Shown here: positions 17,676 through 26,349 of the stretch, piece after piece | Layout: every line of letters starts with the position of its first letter | Position numbering within the stretch: position 1 is the first letter of the stretch | Assembly (NCBI RefSeq): GCF_963676935.1 | Contig: NZ_OY781470.1 | Location: 930,001 to 994,000, forward strand | Origin: Halarcobacter sp. | GTDB lineage: Bacteria; Campylobacterota; Campylobacteria; Campylobacterales; Arcobacteraceae | DNA: 64,000 nucleotides | Reading direction: 5' to 3' | Position numbers and translations under genes: made by a program | Notes under the pieces: model-generated | The model's input: the letters and a program-made list of their open reading frames with translations, nothing else | The model's database searches: none | What the model was told of the DNA's origin: nothing

Positions 17676-19556
17676 CTATTTTAGTATATAATTCTCTTTT
17701 GAGTCTTGGGTGTCAAGCTCTTGCCCAATCTCTTGATATCTTTTAAAATAGTATTTTACAAAAGAGTTTATCTTAGGATTATTTGGCATAAAATATTTTC
17801 CATCTTTTTTAACAAATCTATTTAAAAATTCTGTTGCATCTTTTTTATCTAAATAGTGTTTTGCTAAATCAGTATATGTATTTATATACCATTCTTTTAG
17901 TTTTTCATATTTTACAGCTGAGATATCAATAGTTAATTCCTCTTCTGCCCAATTTAAGATTTTAGTGTCAAATAAAGCATTTAAGTGAATAAGTCCTTCG
18001 CAATAGTATGGTTGTACTTCATCAACTTCCATCCATCCTATAAGTCCTACAGCTCTTTTTAGAGTATCCATTAATACTTGTTTCTCTAAATCTTTTTCAT
18101 CATTTGATTCATCTAGGAAAAATGAGATTAAACCACCTGTTGTAGCTTTAAACTCTTCTATATTTTTAAAGTTTCCTGTTTTGTTCATAAGTGATTCAGT
18201 TTCATCATCGCACCATAAAATATGACCATACTCATGACCAATAGTTGTGATATCATAAACTTGGTGCCAAGCTTCATCTTCATTAAATAAAAATGTTCTA
18301 TCTTCTGAAAGGAACTTTTCCCCAAATATCTCTTGTGAAAGTTTTAAAAATGGTTTTGCTCTGCTTGTTTGTAAAATCTCATCTGCAAAGGCAAATATCT
18401 TTTTACCTTCCTCTTTTGATACAATCTCATCATTTGGTACAACTTGTGCTGAAAATAGTCCATTGAATTCAGCTCCAAAGAATAGGGCAGGTCTTCCTAT
18501 ATATAGTTGTACTTTATCAAGAGATTTTAGTGAGAAGTTATATATCTCTTCATAATTTTTTGTTTTATCTGTTTTATTGAAAATCTTTTCAAAAGCAGAT
18601 TTTATTTTATTTACTCTATGGTCATTTTGAGTGAATTTTGGATTCGTAAGTCTGATATCCCATTCCAATGCAACTGCTTTTCTAAAATGGTCTTCATAGT
18701 ATTCAAGTGGATGCCCAATTTGAACAGGAGATTTTATTTTCATCCATGCTCTATCAACATCTGCCCATCTTTCTACTAATCTATGATTTTTATCTTCACT
18801 AAAAGCTTTGATTAGACTTTGGATATATAAGATATAGTTCCATTTCTCATCATATATTTCATCTTCAAGTTCAATTAGACTCTCTTCAAACTTTTCTAAA
18901 GCATCAACTACAGCTGTTGTTTGCTCTTTAAAAGCTTCTATATATGCTTTTGATGAATATTTTCCATCCTCTTGTACTAAAGCTGAATAAGATCTATCTG
19001 CAACTATGCCATTGTGACCTAAGTCAAATAGTGAGTTTTCTTCTAAATATTCATATACTTTTTTATCATCTCCATCAAACATTGCTAGAAGTTCTTTATT
19101 TACTCCATTTATAATGTGAGATGTCCATTGGCTTTGCCAAGATGACATTTTAATCCCTACATCATAAACCCCTTCAAAAATTGTTTGATAAAAAGGTGTT
19201 AAAAGATTGTTTGTTTTCATATAGTTGATTGTATTTTTATGTTTTTCATGCCAAAAATTTCTAACAAAAATATATGCTTTTTCTTGTAAAGCTATTATTT
19301 CTTTTTCATCTTTACCAAGTTTTTTTAGAACTTGAACTAATGAATCATCTCTTAGATTTACTAGTCTTGTAATAAGTGCAACTCTTAAATCATCTTTCAT
19401 CTCTAAATCTAAAGCCTTAGCAAAATCATCTATAATAGTTAGTTTGTCAAATTCGTTGTTTTCTAAATATGATATTAGTTTATTTACATTGTTTTTTTGT
19501 GCGTCCAAAAATTCATAAACTTCTGTAAGGTCATCAATAAATTTTTTATTTTCCAT
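17676..19556 (-). CDS. ciaB: CiaB family protein with a gluzincin-like HEYGH motif
   Basis: About 626 residues from the ATG at 19556 (AAGGA lies 7 bp ahead; the TTG at 19562 is too close to it). Length and overall sequence match the CiaB family (Campylobacter invasion antigen B), widespread in Campylobacterota. Around residue 445 it has T-I-G-H-E-Y-G-H-I-L-W, an HExxH zinc motif, and about 30 residues on an E-E-F-K-A-T-T-G-G segment whose Glu could be the third ligand, as in gluzincin peptidases. CiaB is described as an exported invasion factor, but these residues suggest a peptidase. No signal peptide is seen. Confidence 0.82.
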   Translation of the reverse strand: MENKKFIDDLTEVYEFLDAQKNNVNKLISYLENNEFDKLTIIDDFAKALDLEMKDDLRVALITRLVNLRDDSLVQVLKKLGKDEKEIIALQEKAYIFVRNFWHEKHKNTINYMKTNNLLTPFYQTIFEGVYDVGIKMSSWQSQWTSHIINGVNKELLAMFDGDDKKVYEYLEENSLFDLGHNGIVADRSYSALVQEDGKYSSKAYIEAFKEQTTAVVDALEKFEESLIELEDEIYDEKWNYILYIQSLIKAFSEDKNHRLVERWADVDRAWMKIKSPVQIGHPLEYYEDHFRKAVALEWDIRLTNPKFTQNDHRVNKIKSAFEKIFNKTDKTKNYEEIYNFSLKSLDKVQLYIGRPALFFGAEFNGLFSAQVVPNDEIVSKEEGKKIFAFADEILQTSRAKPFLKLSQEIFGEKFLSEDRTFLFNEDEAWHQVYDITTIGHEYGHILWCDDETESLMNKTGNFKNIEEFKATTGGLISFFLDESNDEKDLEKQVLMDTLKRAVGLIGWMEVDEVQPYYCEGLIHLNALFDTKILNWAEEELTIDISAVKYEKLKEWYINTYTDLAKHYLDKKDATEFLNRFVKKDGKYFMPNNPKINSFVKYYFKRYQEIGQELDTQDSKENYILK

Positions 19557-19614
19557 AATCAATCCTTTTATATAAAAGAAATTTTATCTTATTGAAACAT
19601 TAAATTAACTTAAT

Positions 19615-19641
19615 TTAGCACTTTGATATAAAAAGTGCTAA
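19615..19641. promoter_or_regulatory. CIRCE operator (HrcA site)
   Basis: TTAGCACTT, a 9-bp spacer, and AAGTGCTAA: a perfect 9-9-9 inverted repeat matching the CIRCE consensus (TTAGCACTC-N9-GAGTGCTAA) except for the innermost base pair. It lies between divergent ciaB and htpG, 134 bp before htpG. HrcA repression relieved by heat would be expected for htpG. Confidence 0.88.
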
Positions 19642-19721
19642 AAAAAGTCAAAACTTTAGCTTCCTTTTATAAAGTTTTGATAAAATTCAGTTATTAAAAA
19701 TTTAATTTATAGAAGAAATTT

Positions 19722-19757
19722 ATGGCATACGTTGCGTAAGCAACCTAACCATGCCCT
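19722..19757 (+). promoter_or_regulatory. Structured htpG leader with two micro-ORFs
   Basis: GGCAT (19724-19728) pairs with ATGCC (19751-19755) and GTTGC (19731-19735) with GCAAC (19740-19744), giving a two-part hairpin with a GTAA tetraloop and an asymmetric internal loop. The strand also reads ATG GCA TAC GTT GCG TAA at 19722-19739 and ATG CCC TAA at 19751-19759. It ends about 15 bp before the htpG ribosome binding site. There is no T-run, so it is not a terminator. Confidence 0.5.
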
Positions 19758-19774
19758 AAATAGAAAGGAATAAC

Positions 19775-21688
19775 ATGGCAAAACATCAATTTCAAACAGA
19801 GGTAGGACAATTACTACATTTAATGACACACTCTTTATATTCAAATAAAGAGATTTTTATAAGAGAGCTTGTATCAAATGCAAGTGATGCAATTGATAAA
19901 CTAAACTATTTAAAACTTACAGATGAAAAAATGAAAGCTGCACTTCCTGAGGATTGGGCAGGAACAATTAATGTAAAACTTGATGAGGAAGATAAGTCTA
20001 TTACTATTGCCGATAATGGTATTGGTATGAATGAAGAAGACTTAATCTCTTCAATTGGTACAATCGCAAAATCAGGTACAAAATCTTTTGTTGAGGCTTT
20101 AACAGGTGATGCAAAAAAAGATTCAAACCTTATTGGTCAATTCGGTGTTGGTTTTTATTCTGTATTTATGGTAGCAGATAGAGTTGATGTAATCTCTAAA
20201 AAAGCAGGTGAAGAAACTGCTTATAAATGGTCAAGTACTGGTACAGGTGAATTTGATTTATCACCTTGTGTTAAAGACACAAATGGTACAGTTATTTATA
20301 TCAAACTAAAAGATGATGAAGTAGAAGATTATACTTCAAAATATAGAGTTGAAACTATTATTAAAAAATACTCTAACCATATTGCATACCCAATTTTCTT
20401 AAATTTTAGTGAAGAGGTAACTGAAGAGTTAAGTGAAGAGGATAAAAAAGCTGGTAAAGAGCCTAAAAAAACAATTGAAAATAAAATAGAAAAGGCAAAT
20501 GAAGCAACAGCACTTTGGATGCAACCAAAAGCTAAGTTAAAACAAGAAGAGTATAATGATTTTTATAAATCAATCTCTCATGACTCTCAAGACCCAATGG
20601 TAACAGTACATACAAAAGCTGAGGGTGTAAACGAATATACTACACTATTTTATATTCCAAAAACTGCACCAATGGATATGTATAGAGCAGATTATCAACC
20701 AGGTGTTAAACTGTATGTTAAAAGAGTATTTATTACTGATGATGAAAAAGAGTTATTACCAACATATCTGAGATTTGTTAGAGGTATTATTGATTCTGAA
20801 GATTTACCACTAAATGTAAGTAGAGAAATCTTACAAGAAAATAGAATCTTAGCAAACATCAAACAAGGGTCTGTTAAAAAGATTTTAAATGAAATCAAAA
20901 AATTAGCAAAAGATGAAGAAAAATATAAAGAGTTTATTGAACAATACAACAGACCTTTAAAAGAGGGTGCATATCAAGACTTTACAAATAAAGATTTACT
21001 TCTTGAACTAATCAGATTCAAATCAACAAAAGTAGAAAAAGGTGAAATGACTTCACTAGAAGCTTATAAAGATAGAGCAGATAGTGAACAAAAAGCTATT
21101 TACTTCATTGTTGGTGATAATGAAAATGTTCTAAGAAATTCTCCACTTCTTGAAAGCTACAAGAAAAACGATATTGAAGTTCTTATCTTAGATGATAAAG
21201 AAATCGATGAAATTGTAACTCCAATGTTTGGTGCATACAAAGAGTGGGAATTTAAAGATATTACTGCTTGTGAAGCTCCAAAAGTAGAACAAACAGAAGA
21301 AGAGAAAAAAGAAGTTGAAGAGAAATTCAAAGATATCACTGAAAAAATCAAAGAGGTTTTAGGTGAAGCTGTTAAAGAAGTAAAAGTAACTAACAGACTT
21401 TCAGAATCTCCATCTTGTGTTGTAAAAGATGCAGGTGATGCACAAATGGCTCAAATGGCACAAATGATGAGAGCAATGGGGCAAGAGATGCCAGAAACTG
21501 CACCAATCTTAGAAATCAACCCAGATCATGAAATTGTTACTAAACTAAATGGTTTAAGTGATGATTCTTTGGTTAGTGATGTAGCGTGGGTACTTTTAGA
21601 CCAAGCTAAATTAAGTGAAGGTATGGAGATAACTGATACTGTGGCATTTGCACAAAGATTAAGTAGAATTACTGCAAAGGCACTATAA
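19775..21688 (+). CDS. htpG: Molecular chaperone HtpG (Hsp90)
   Basis: The 637-residue protein has the full Hsp90 plan. The N-terminal GHKL ATPase carries I-F-I-R-E-L-V-S-N-A-S-D-A, A-D-N-G-I-G-M and G-Q-F-G-V-G-F-Y-S. The middle domain carries L-P-L-N-V-S-R-E-I-L-Q, and a C-terminal dimerisation domain follows. Start is ATG with GAAAGGA at 19761-19767. It is a cytosolic ATP-driven chaperone. The CIRCE element upstream predicts HrcA control. It is monocistronic, followed by a palindromic element. Confidence 0.97.
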   Translation: MAKHQFQTEVGQLLHLMTHSLYSNKEIFIRELVSNASDAIDKLNYLKLTDEKMKAALPEDWAGTINVKLDEEDKSITIADNGIGMNEEDLISSIGTIAKSGTKSFVEALTGDAKKDSNLIGQFGVGFYSVFMVADRVDVISKKAGEETAYKWSSTGTGEFDLSPCVKDTNGTVIYIKLKDDEVEDYTSKYRVETIIKKYSNHIAYPIFLNFSEEVTEELSEEDKKAGKEPKKTIENKIEKANEATALWMQPKAKLKQEEYNDFYKSISHDSQDPMVTVHTKAEGVNEYTTLFYIPKTAPMDMYRADYQPGVKLYVKRVFITDDEKELLPTYLRFVRGIIDSEDLPLNVSREILQENRILANIKQGSVKKILNEIKKLAKDEEKYKEFIEQYNRPLKEGAYQDFTNKDLLLELIRFKSTKVEKGEMTSLEAYKDRADSEQKAIYFIVGDNENVLRNSPLLESYKKNDIEVLILDDKEIDEIVTPMFGAYKEWEFKDITACEAPKVEQTEEEKKEVEEKFKDITEKIKEVLGEAVKEVKVTNRLSESPSCVVKDAGDAQMAQMAQMMRAMGQEMPETAPILEINPDHEIVTKLNGLSDDSLVSDVAWVLLDQAKLSEGMEITDTVAFAQRLSRITAKAL

Positions 21689-21704
21689 TAAACAACTACT
21701 TTAA

Positions 21705-21802
21705 TCCAATTTCTGCGTTGGAGGTGAATTTTTAATCGGTCACATACTTCTAGTATGCTCCCTCATAAAAATTCACCTTCGCCTTGACCTTGAATGAAAT
21801 TA
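21705..21802. repeat. REP-like palindromic element
   Basis: A nested palindrome. The outer arms are near 21706-21713 and 21796-21802. AGGTGAATTTTTA (21722-21734) pairs perfectly with 21766-21778, and an inner CATACT-N3-AGTATG sits at 21743-21757. It is too elaborate for a plain terminator and resembles REP/BIME-type repeats. Whether other copies exist in the genome cannot be seen here. Confidence 0.55.
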
Positions 21803-21953
21803 GCTGTTTAAGTTAGTTTTTTTAAGGTTGAGATAAGATTTTCTACAATTATCTATTTTAGAAACTTTACAATTAAAATATTTTTATAATTAAGGCTGAT
21901 TATTATTGATATTCGATAAAATATAATAATATATTTTATTAGGATTATTATTA

Positions 21954-23462
21954 ATGGTTAGAGTTTATTTTTTATTTTTTTTATTTATTTCATCTGTTTA
22001 TGCTAAAAATGGTGACATTATCAGTGAAGAAAAACTTAATATTAAACTCATTTTAATATTTGGTTCTTGCTCAATTTTGTATTATTTATATTGTGTATTT
22101 TTTTTTGAAAAAAAAGATACCTATAATACTTTCCAAGTTTATTCTAAATATTTGTTAAAAGAAATGAATTTTTTTAATTATGATAGAGAAAATTATATAA
22201 AAGATTTATTTTTATTAAAAGATGAAATATTAAAAAAACTTACTTTTAATAATATATATTATATTATTTATAATAAAAGTAATAAATCTATATTTTCCAG
22301 TGGGAAAATTGATAAAAATGATATAGGTGATTCTTTTGATAATATAAAAAGAAGTTTGTATAATACTGAGAATTCAGTATCCTTCTTTTCTTTACCTATG
22401 CAAAAATTCTATGTAAATTATAAATTTTATTTTTTATTGAATAGTTATATCAATAAATTTTATTTTTATTCAATAAAGCAATTAATTGTTTTTATAAGTA
22501 TTTTTTCTTTATTATCTTATAGTATTATTAATAGTTATATTTATGAAATGATTAAATTATCTGGGATTCCTTTATCTTTTATTAATGTAAATGTATCAAT
22601 TCTTTTTCAGAAAATATTTACTGATATTTTTTTGGCTTTTTCACTTCTTTCAATATTTAATGGTATGCTAATAATGTCACTAGTAATAATATTTTTTATT
22701 ATATTTGTAATTTCTTATTATAAAAAAAAATATCATTTAACTTTTAATCTTTTAGAAATGGGTGTTTTTTTAAATTTTATTTTTATTCTATTATTTATTA
22801 TTTGTCCCCTTATGAAATTTTTATTTTATCAACCTATATTGACATTATATAAAATAGAAATCCCAAATAATAGAACAATTAAAATGAATGATATAAATAT
22901 TTCTATTGGAGACTATTTGAAATTTAAAGAAGAATATAGGATACTTGAAAAAGATAATAAATATAAATTGATGGTTGGTTATGATAATAAATTTATTTTT
23001 TATTATAATATTGAAGAAAATAAAAATATTTTTTTATCTAAAGAATTAGAATTAGTAAAGAATAAAAAAGAATTAAAAAATTGTAAAGAAATTATAGATA
23101 ATTTAAATTTTGTTAAATCAGATGAAAAATTTGATTCTTATAAGTTAGACACAATATTAATAAATAATCAAATATTAAATGGTTCTTTTTTAAAGAGACT
23201 TCCAATTAAAGATTTATCAAAATATACTCAGAGAAGTGTTAATTTAACAAAAGATTTAAAAGTTAATGAAATTATTAATAAGTGTGAGATTATGGTTAAT
23301 TTAAAAGATGAAAATATTAATTATGAAAATTTTGAAAAGATGAATAATAAAGAATTGATAAAGTGGATTGATAACTTAAAATATTCACAAAAAGAGAAGA
23401 TTAAGAAAATTAAATCAGGAACAGAGTTAAAAATAAAAGAAAATAAGAAAAATACAAATTAA
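21954..23462 (+). CDS. Unknown multi-pass membrane protein
   Basis: A 502-residue protein with a signal peptide (about 1-17, SVYA/KN), a membrane helix at about 30-50, and a cluster of helices between about 170 and 295. A long, Lys/Glu/Asn-rich soluble C-terminal part follows. ATG is preceded by AGGAT. Codon use is extremely AT-rich even for this genome, with long runs of Lys, Asn and Ile. No family is recognised. It stands alone between a REP-like element and a toxin-antitoxin pair, which suggests an acquired patch. Confidence 0.7.
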   Translation: MVRVYFLFFLFISSVYAKNGDIISEEKLNIKLILIFGSCSILYYLYCVFFFEKKDTYNTFQVYSKYLLKEMNFFNYDRENYIKDLFLLKDEILKKLTFNNIYYIIYNKSNKSIFSSGKIDKNDIGDSFDNIKRSLYNTENSVSFFSLPMQKFYVNYKFYFLLNSYINKFYFYSIKQLIVFISIFSLLSYSIINSYIYEMIKLSGIPLSFINVNVSILFQKIFTDIFLAFSLLSIFNGMLIMSLVIIFFIIFVISYYKKKYHLTFNLLEMGVFLNFIFILLFIICPLMKFLFYQPILTLYKIEIPNNRTIKMNDINISIGDYLKFKEEYRILEKDNKYKLMVGYDNKFIFYYNIEENKNIFLSKELELVKNKKELKNCKEIIDNLNFVKSDEKFDSYKLDTILINNQILNGSFLKRLPIKDLSKYTQRSVNLTKDLKVNEIINKCEIMVNLKDENINYENFEKMNNKELIKWIDNLKYSQKEKIKKIKSGTELKIKENKKNTN

Positions 23463-23532
23463 TATTTTTTGATTCTATTATGTAGAAGAGAATAAATAGG
23501 ATATTACATAGTTTTTGTTTATTTTTATATGC

Positions 23533-23538
23533 TATAAT
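23533..23538 (+). promoter_or_regulatory. Probable -10 box of the mntA-hepT operon
   Basis: An exact TATAAT 24 bp before the GTG start of the antitoxin gene, with AAGGAT following as ribosome binding site. The -35 is weak. Confidence 0.5.
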
Positions 23539-23562
23539 AAATCCATAAAATAAGGATTAAAT

Positions 23563-23859
23563 GTGACAAAAGAATATATTATCAACTATTTAAAGAACAA
23601 TAAAGATGAATTTTCACAAAAGTTTGGTATTACTAAGCTTGGTCTTTTTGGTTCATATGCTAAGGATGAAGCAAATGAAAATAGTGATATTGATATTCTT
23701 ATTGAACTTGAAAATAACCTTTCTAATATATATGAAAAAAAGTTAGATTTAAAAAAGACTTTAGAAAGCCATTTTCATTTAAATGTTGATATTGCAAGAG
23801 AAAAATATTTAAAACCTATTGCAAAAGAGTATATCCTAAAAGAAGTAGTTTATGTCTAA
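23563..23859 (+). CDS. mntA: MNT-domain nucleotidyltransferase, antitoxin MntA
   Basis: A 98-residue minimal nucleotidyltransferase with L-F-G-S-Y-A-K-D-E-A-N-E-N-S-D-I-D-I-L-I-E-L: the G-S and D-x-D catalytic motifs are intact. The GTG at 23563 is the only workable start (the ATG one base offset runs into TGA). It overlaps the HEPN gene by 8 bp. In characterised pairs the MNT antitoxin adds AMP units to a Tyr of the HEPN toxin and silences it. Confidence 0.88.
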   Translation: MTKEYIINYLKNNKDEFSQKFGITKLGLFGSYAKDEANENSDIDILIELENNLSNIYEKKLDLKKTLESHFHLNVDIAREKYLKPIAKEYILKEVVYV

Positions 23860-24184
23860 AACTAAACTTTCTTTACTTTCAATTATTGAAGCTATTGAAA
23901 AAATTGAAAGATATACAAAAGAGTATTCAAATGCTGATGATTTTTATCACAGTGAAAGAGATTTTGATGCTACTATGATGCAATTTGTAATAATAGGTGA
24001 AATGATTTCAAAAATTGATGATACTTTTAAAACTCAACATTCTAATATTCCATGGCATAAAATTAAAGGTTTTAGAAATATAGTTGCACATAATTATTTT
24101 GGTATAGATGCGGATGAGATTTGGGAAATAATTACTTTAAAAATAAAACCATTAAAAAAGGATATCGAAAATATTTTAGATTAG
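23852..24184 (+). CDS. hepT: HEPN-domain RNase toxin HepT (DUF86)
   Basis: A 110-residue all-helical DUF86/HEPN protein with the catalytic R-N-I-V-A-H-N-Y motif (Rx4HxY) near residue 72. Arg and His form the RNase site and the Tyr is the residue AMPylated by MntA in studied systems. It is translationally coupled to mntA and followed at once by a bidirectional terminator. The intact motifs in both partners suggest a working toxin-antitoxin module. Confidence 0.88.
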   Translation: MSKTKLSLLSIIEAIEKIERYTKEYSNADDFYHSERDFDATMMQFVIIGEMISKIDDTFKTQHSNIPWHKIKGFRNIVAHNYFGIDADEIWEIITLKIKPLKKDIENILD

Positions 24185-24188
24185 AGAA

Positions 24189-24218
24189 ATATAAAAGAGG
24201 ATTAATTCTCTTTTATAT
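24189..24218. terminator. Bidirectional terminator between convergent genes
   Basis: ATATAAAAGAG and CTCTTTTATAT form a perfect 11-bp stem with an 8-base loop, between hepT and the convergent DUF6172 gene; it overlaps the last codons of the latter. Confidence 0.75.
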
Positions 24219-24546
24219 CATCTTCTGACAATTCAGGAATATTTTCCATATCCTCAATATCAAGTTTTTTTGTTCTCTCTTCTGCTCTTGTTTCTATTTC
24301 TAAGTAAAATGTTTTACTGTTGGTTTCAACTGCTTCATTTACAAATCTTATAATATCTGAAAATGGTATCTCTTCTGGTGTTTCTTCGTCTTTTGCAAAT
24401 TTACAATCAAAAAACCAAAAATCTTTCCCTTTTGGAAGGGGTTTTCTTTTTTCTCTTTTTATATATTTTCTTATTTCGTTTTTAATAGATTCTACTGTTC
24501 TATCTTGATTTTTGTTTTCCACTTGTAGGTTAAAAGTTTTTTTCAA
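24202..24546 (-). CDS. DUF6172 family protein
   Basis: About 114 residues from a TTG at 24546 with AAGGA 7 bp upstream; this gives the N-terminus KKTFNL typical of the family, whereas longer starts do not. It has the conserved I-K-K/R-Y-I-K-R-E-x-x-K-P-L-P-x-G-x-D-F-W-x-F-D-C-K-F region. Cytosolic, function unknown, common in proteobacteria. Confidence 0.8.
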   Translation of the reverse strand: MKKTFNLQVENKNQDRTVESIKNEIRKYIKREKRKPLPKGKDFWFFDCKFAKDEETPEEIPFSDIIRFVNEAVETNSKTFYLEIETRAEERTKKLDIEDMENIPELSEDDIKEN

Positions 24547-24640
24547 AAAATTCCTTTTTTGCAATTGTATCCTTATTTCTCAACTTTTAGACTATTTTTA
24601 TTTTTTATTATAAATTTATTTACAATTTAGTGAGTTTTGA

Positions 24641-24646
24641 TATAAT
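24641..24646 (+). promoter_or_regulatory. Promoter of the TauE-type gene
   Basis: TTTACA at 24619-24624, a 16-bp spacer, and TATAAT at 24641-24646, about 58 bp before the ATG at 24704. Confidence 0.5.
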
Positions 24647-24703
24647 GATTAGTAATATATTTTGGTATTACAAATGATTATATGTAATATTAAGGATTCT
24701 CAT

Positions 24704-25447
24704 ATGGAATACACTTTTATTTTAGCTCTTTGTTTGACTTTGTTTTTTGCTTCAACTGTTCATGGAGCTATTGGTTTTGGTTTTGGGATGATTTCCACAC
24801 CTATTATTGCACTTTTTACCGATATGCAAACTACTATTTTATATATGCTTATCCCAACTATGGGTGCAAATATTTTAAGTATTTTAAGTGAAGGTAAGTT
24901 TTTAGAGGCTTTAAAAAAGTTTTGGTTTATAATTACTTTGATGGTAATAGGTAGTGCTTTAGGTACAGTTTTACTTCTTTATACAAATTCTGATCTTTTT
25001 AAACTGTTACTTGCCGCAATAATCTTTTTATATCTTTTACAATCAGTTGTTAAAATTGAAGCAACCTTTGTATCAAAATATCCTAGAAGTTCAACTTATG
25101 GTTTAGGAGTTTTTGGTGGAATGTTATCAGGTCTAACAAATATAGTAGCACCTCTTATGATAATGTATACATTAGAATTAAAATACACAAGAAAAGATAC
25201 TGTTCAGTTATCAAATCTTTGTTTTTTATTTACTAAAATTGGTCAGATTACAGTTTTTTTACTATATGGAAGTTTTACATTTGAAGATTTTAATATCTCT
25301 ATGATAGGTCTTGCTGCTACATTTATAGGTATGTTTTTAGGAATAAAAGTTAAAAAACTAATTGATGCAAAACTTTATGTGAAGATATTAAAAGTTCTAC
25401 TTTTTATAATAGCTTCAATGTTAGTTGTTCAGACAATACAGTTTTAG
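24704..25447 (+). CDS. TauE/SafE family anion exporter
   Basis: About 247 residues with eight predicted membrane helices and the family's two-fold repeat. The N-terminal half has H-G-A-I-G-F-G-F-G-M and the second half G-G-M-L-S-G-L-T-N-I-V-A-P. The ATG at 24704 is preferred over 24662 because AAGGA precedes it. Members export sulfite, sulfoacetate or related organosulfur anions. A LysR-type regulator gene follows 45 bp later on the same strand and may respond to the substrate. Confidence 0.85.
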   Translation: MEYTFILALCLTLFFASTVHGAIGFGFGMISTPIIALFTDMQTTILYMLIPTMGANILSILSEGKFLEALKKFWFIITLMVIGSALGTVLLLYTNSDLFKLLLAAIIFLYLLQSVVKIEATFVSKYPRSSTYGLGVFGGMLSGLTNIVAPLMIMYTLELKYTRKDTVQLSNLCFLFTKIGQITVFLLYGSFTFEDFNISMIGLAATFIGMFLGIKVKKLIDAKLYVKILKVLLFIIASMLVVQTIQF

Positions 25448-25492
25448 AATAAATAAATACTCCTCTTTAGGGGACATTTAAAAGGAATAATT

Positions 25493-26311
25493 TTGGATTC
25501 AAATCTTTTAAAAGTTTTTGTTGCGGTTAAAAATACAAAAAGTATCTCTCTTGGTGCAAAAGAGTTAGGATTTACACAATCAAATGTAACTTTGAGGATT
25601 AAGCAATTAGAAAAGATATTAGGGCATGAACTGTTTCATAGAACAAATAAAGGTGTAGTCTTAACAAAAGAGGGGGAAAAGTTCTATCCTTATGCTTTAG
25701 AGATTATAAAAAAAGTCGATGAAGCCTTAATCAATATGAAAAATACAGATAATCTTGAACTACTTAGAGTAGGTTCAACTCAAACAAATGCAACAATAAG
25801 ATTAACAACATTTATAAATCAGATAAATGAGGATTTTCCCAAACTAGATTTAGATTTTAAGATAGATAGTACTACAAATTTAGTTGAACAATTAGTAGAT
25901 TATAAGATTGATATAGCTTTTTTAAATGGTAAAGCAAAACATAAAGACCTGATAGAGTTAAATAGGTTTGAAGAAGAGATATATTTTATTGAACCAAAAA
26001 ATAAAGAAGCACAAAAAAGAATTTTAGCTTATAAAAAGAATTGTGTACATTGTAAGTATTTAGAAATATATGTAAAAGAGAATAAAAAAGATAAATATAA
26101 AACTACAATTTTTGAAAATTATGAAGTTATTTTAGCTTGTGTGAAGGCGGGTTTTGGGGTAACACTTCTTTCTAAAAGTATAATTGAGAAGTTTGGATAT
26201 TTACAGGACTTAAAACTTACTAAAGTTGATTTTGATTTACATACAACTTTAGTTTGTAGGAGAGATTATAAATCAGTAATTGAAGGATATTTAAGAGAGA
26301 TAAAACTTTAA
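25493..26311 (+). CDS. LysR family transcriptional regulator
   Basis: A 272-residue LysR-type protein with a winged helix-turn-helix at about 1-60 (S-I-S-L-G-A-K-E-L-G-F-T-Q-S-N-V-T-L-R-I-K-Q-L-E), a linker helix and a periplasmic-binding-like effector domain from about 85. TTG start after AAGGAATAAT. A C-V-H-C pair near residue 185 is unusual and could be redox- or metal-related. It probably controls the TauE-type gene just upstream. Confidence 0.88.
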   Translation: MDSNLLKVFVAVKNTKSISLGAKELGFTQSNVTLRIKQLEKILGHELFHRTNKGVVLTKEGEKFYPYALEIIKKVDEALINMKNTDNLELLRVGSTQTNATIRLTTFINQINEDFPKLDLDFKIDSTTNLVEQLVDYKIDIAFLNGKAKHKDLIELNRFEEEIYFIEPKNKEAQKRILAYKKNCVHCKYLEIYVKENKKDKYKTTIFENYEVILACVKAGFGVTLLSKSIIEKFGYLQDLKLTKVDFDLHTTLVCRRDYKSVIEGYLREIKL

Positions 26312-26349
26312 AGTGTAATTTAGTAATATGCTGTATTTATTAAGGATTT

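Noticed and set aside
19724-19755. htpG leader hairpin as a rho-independent terminator
   Set aside because: No T-run follows the stem and the downstream gene has no other promoter.
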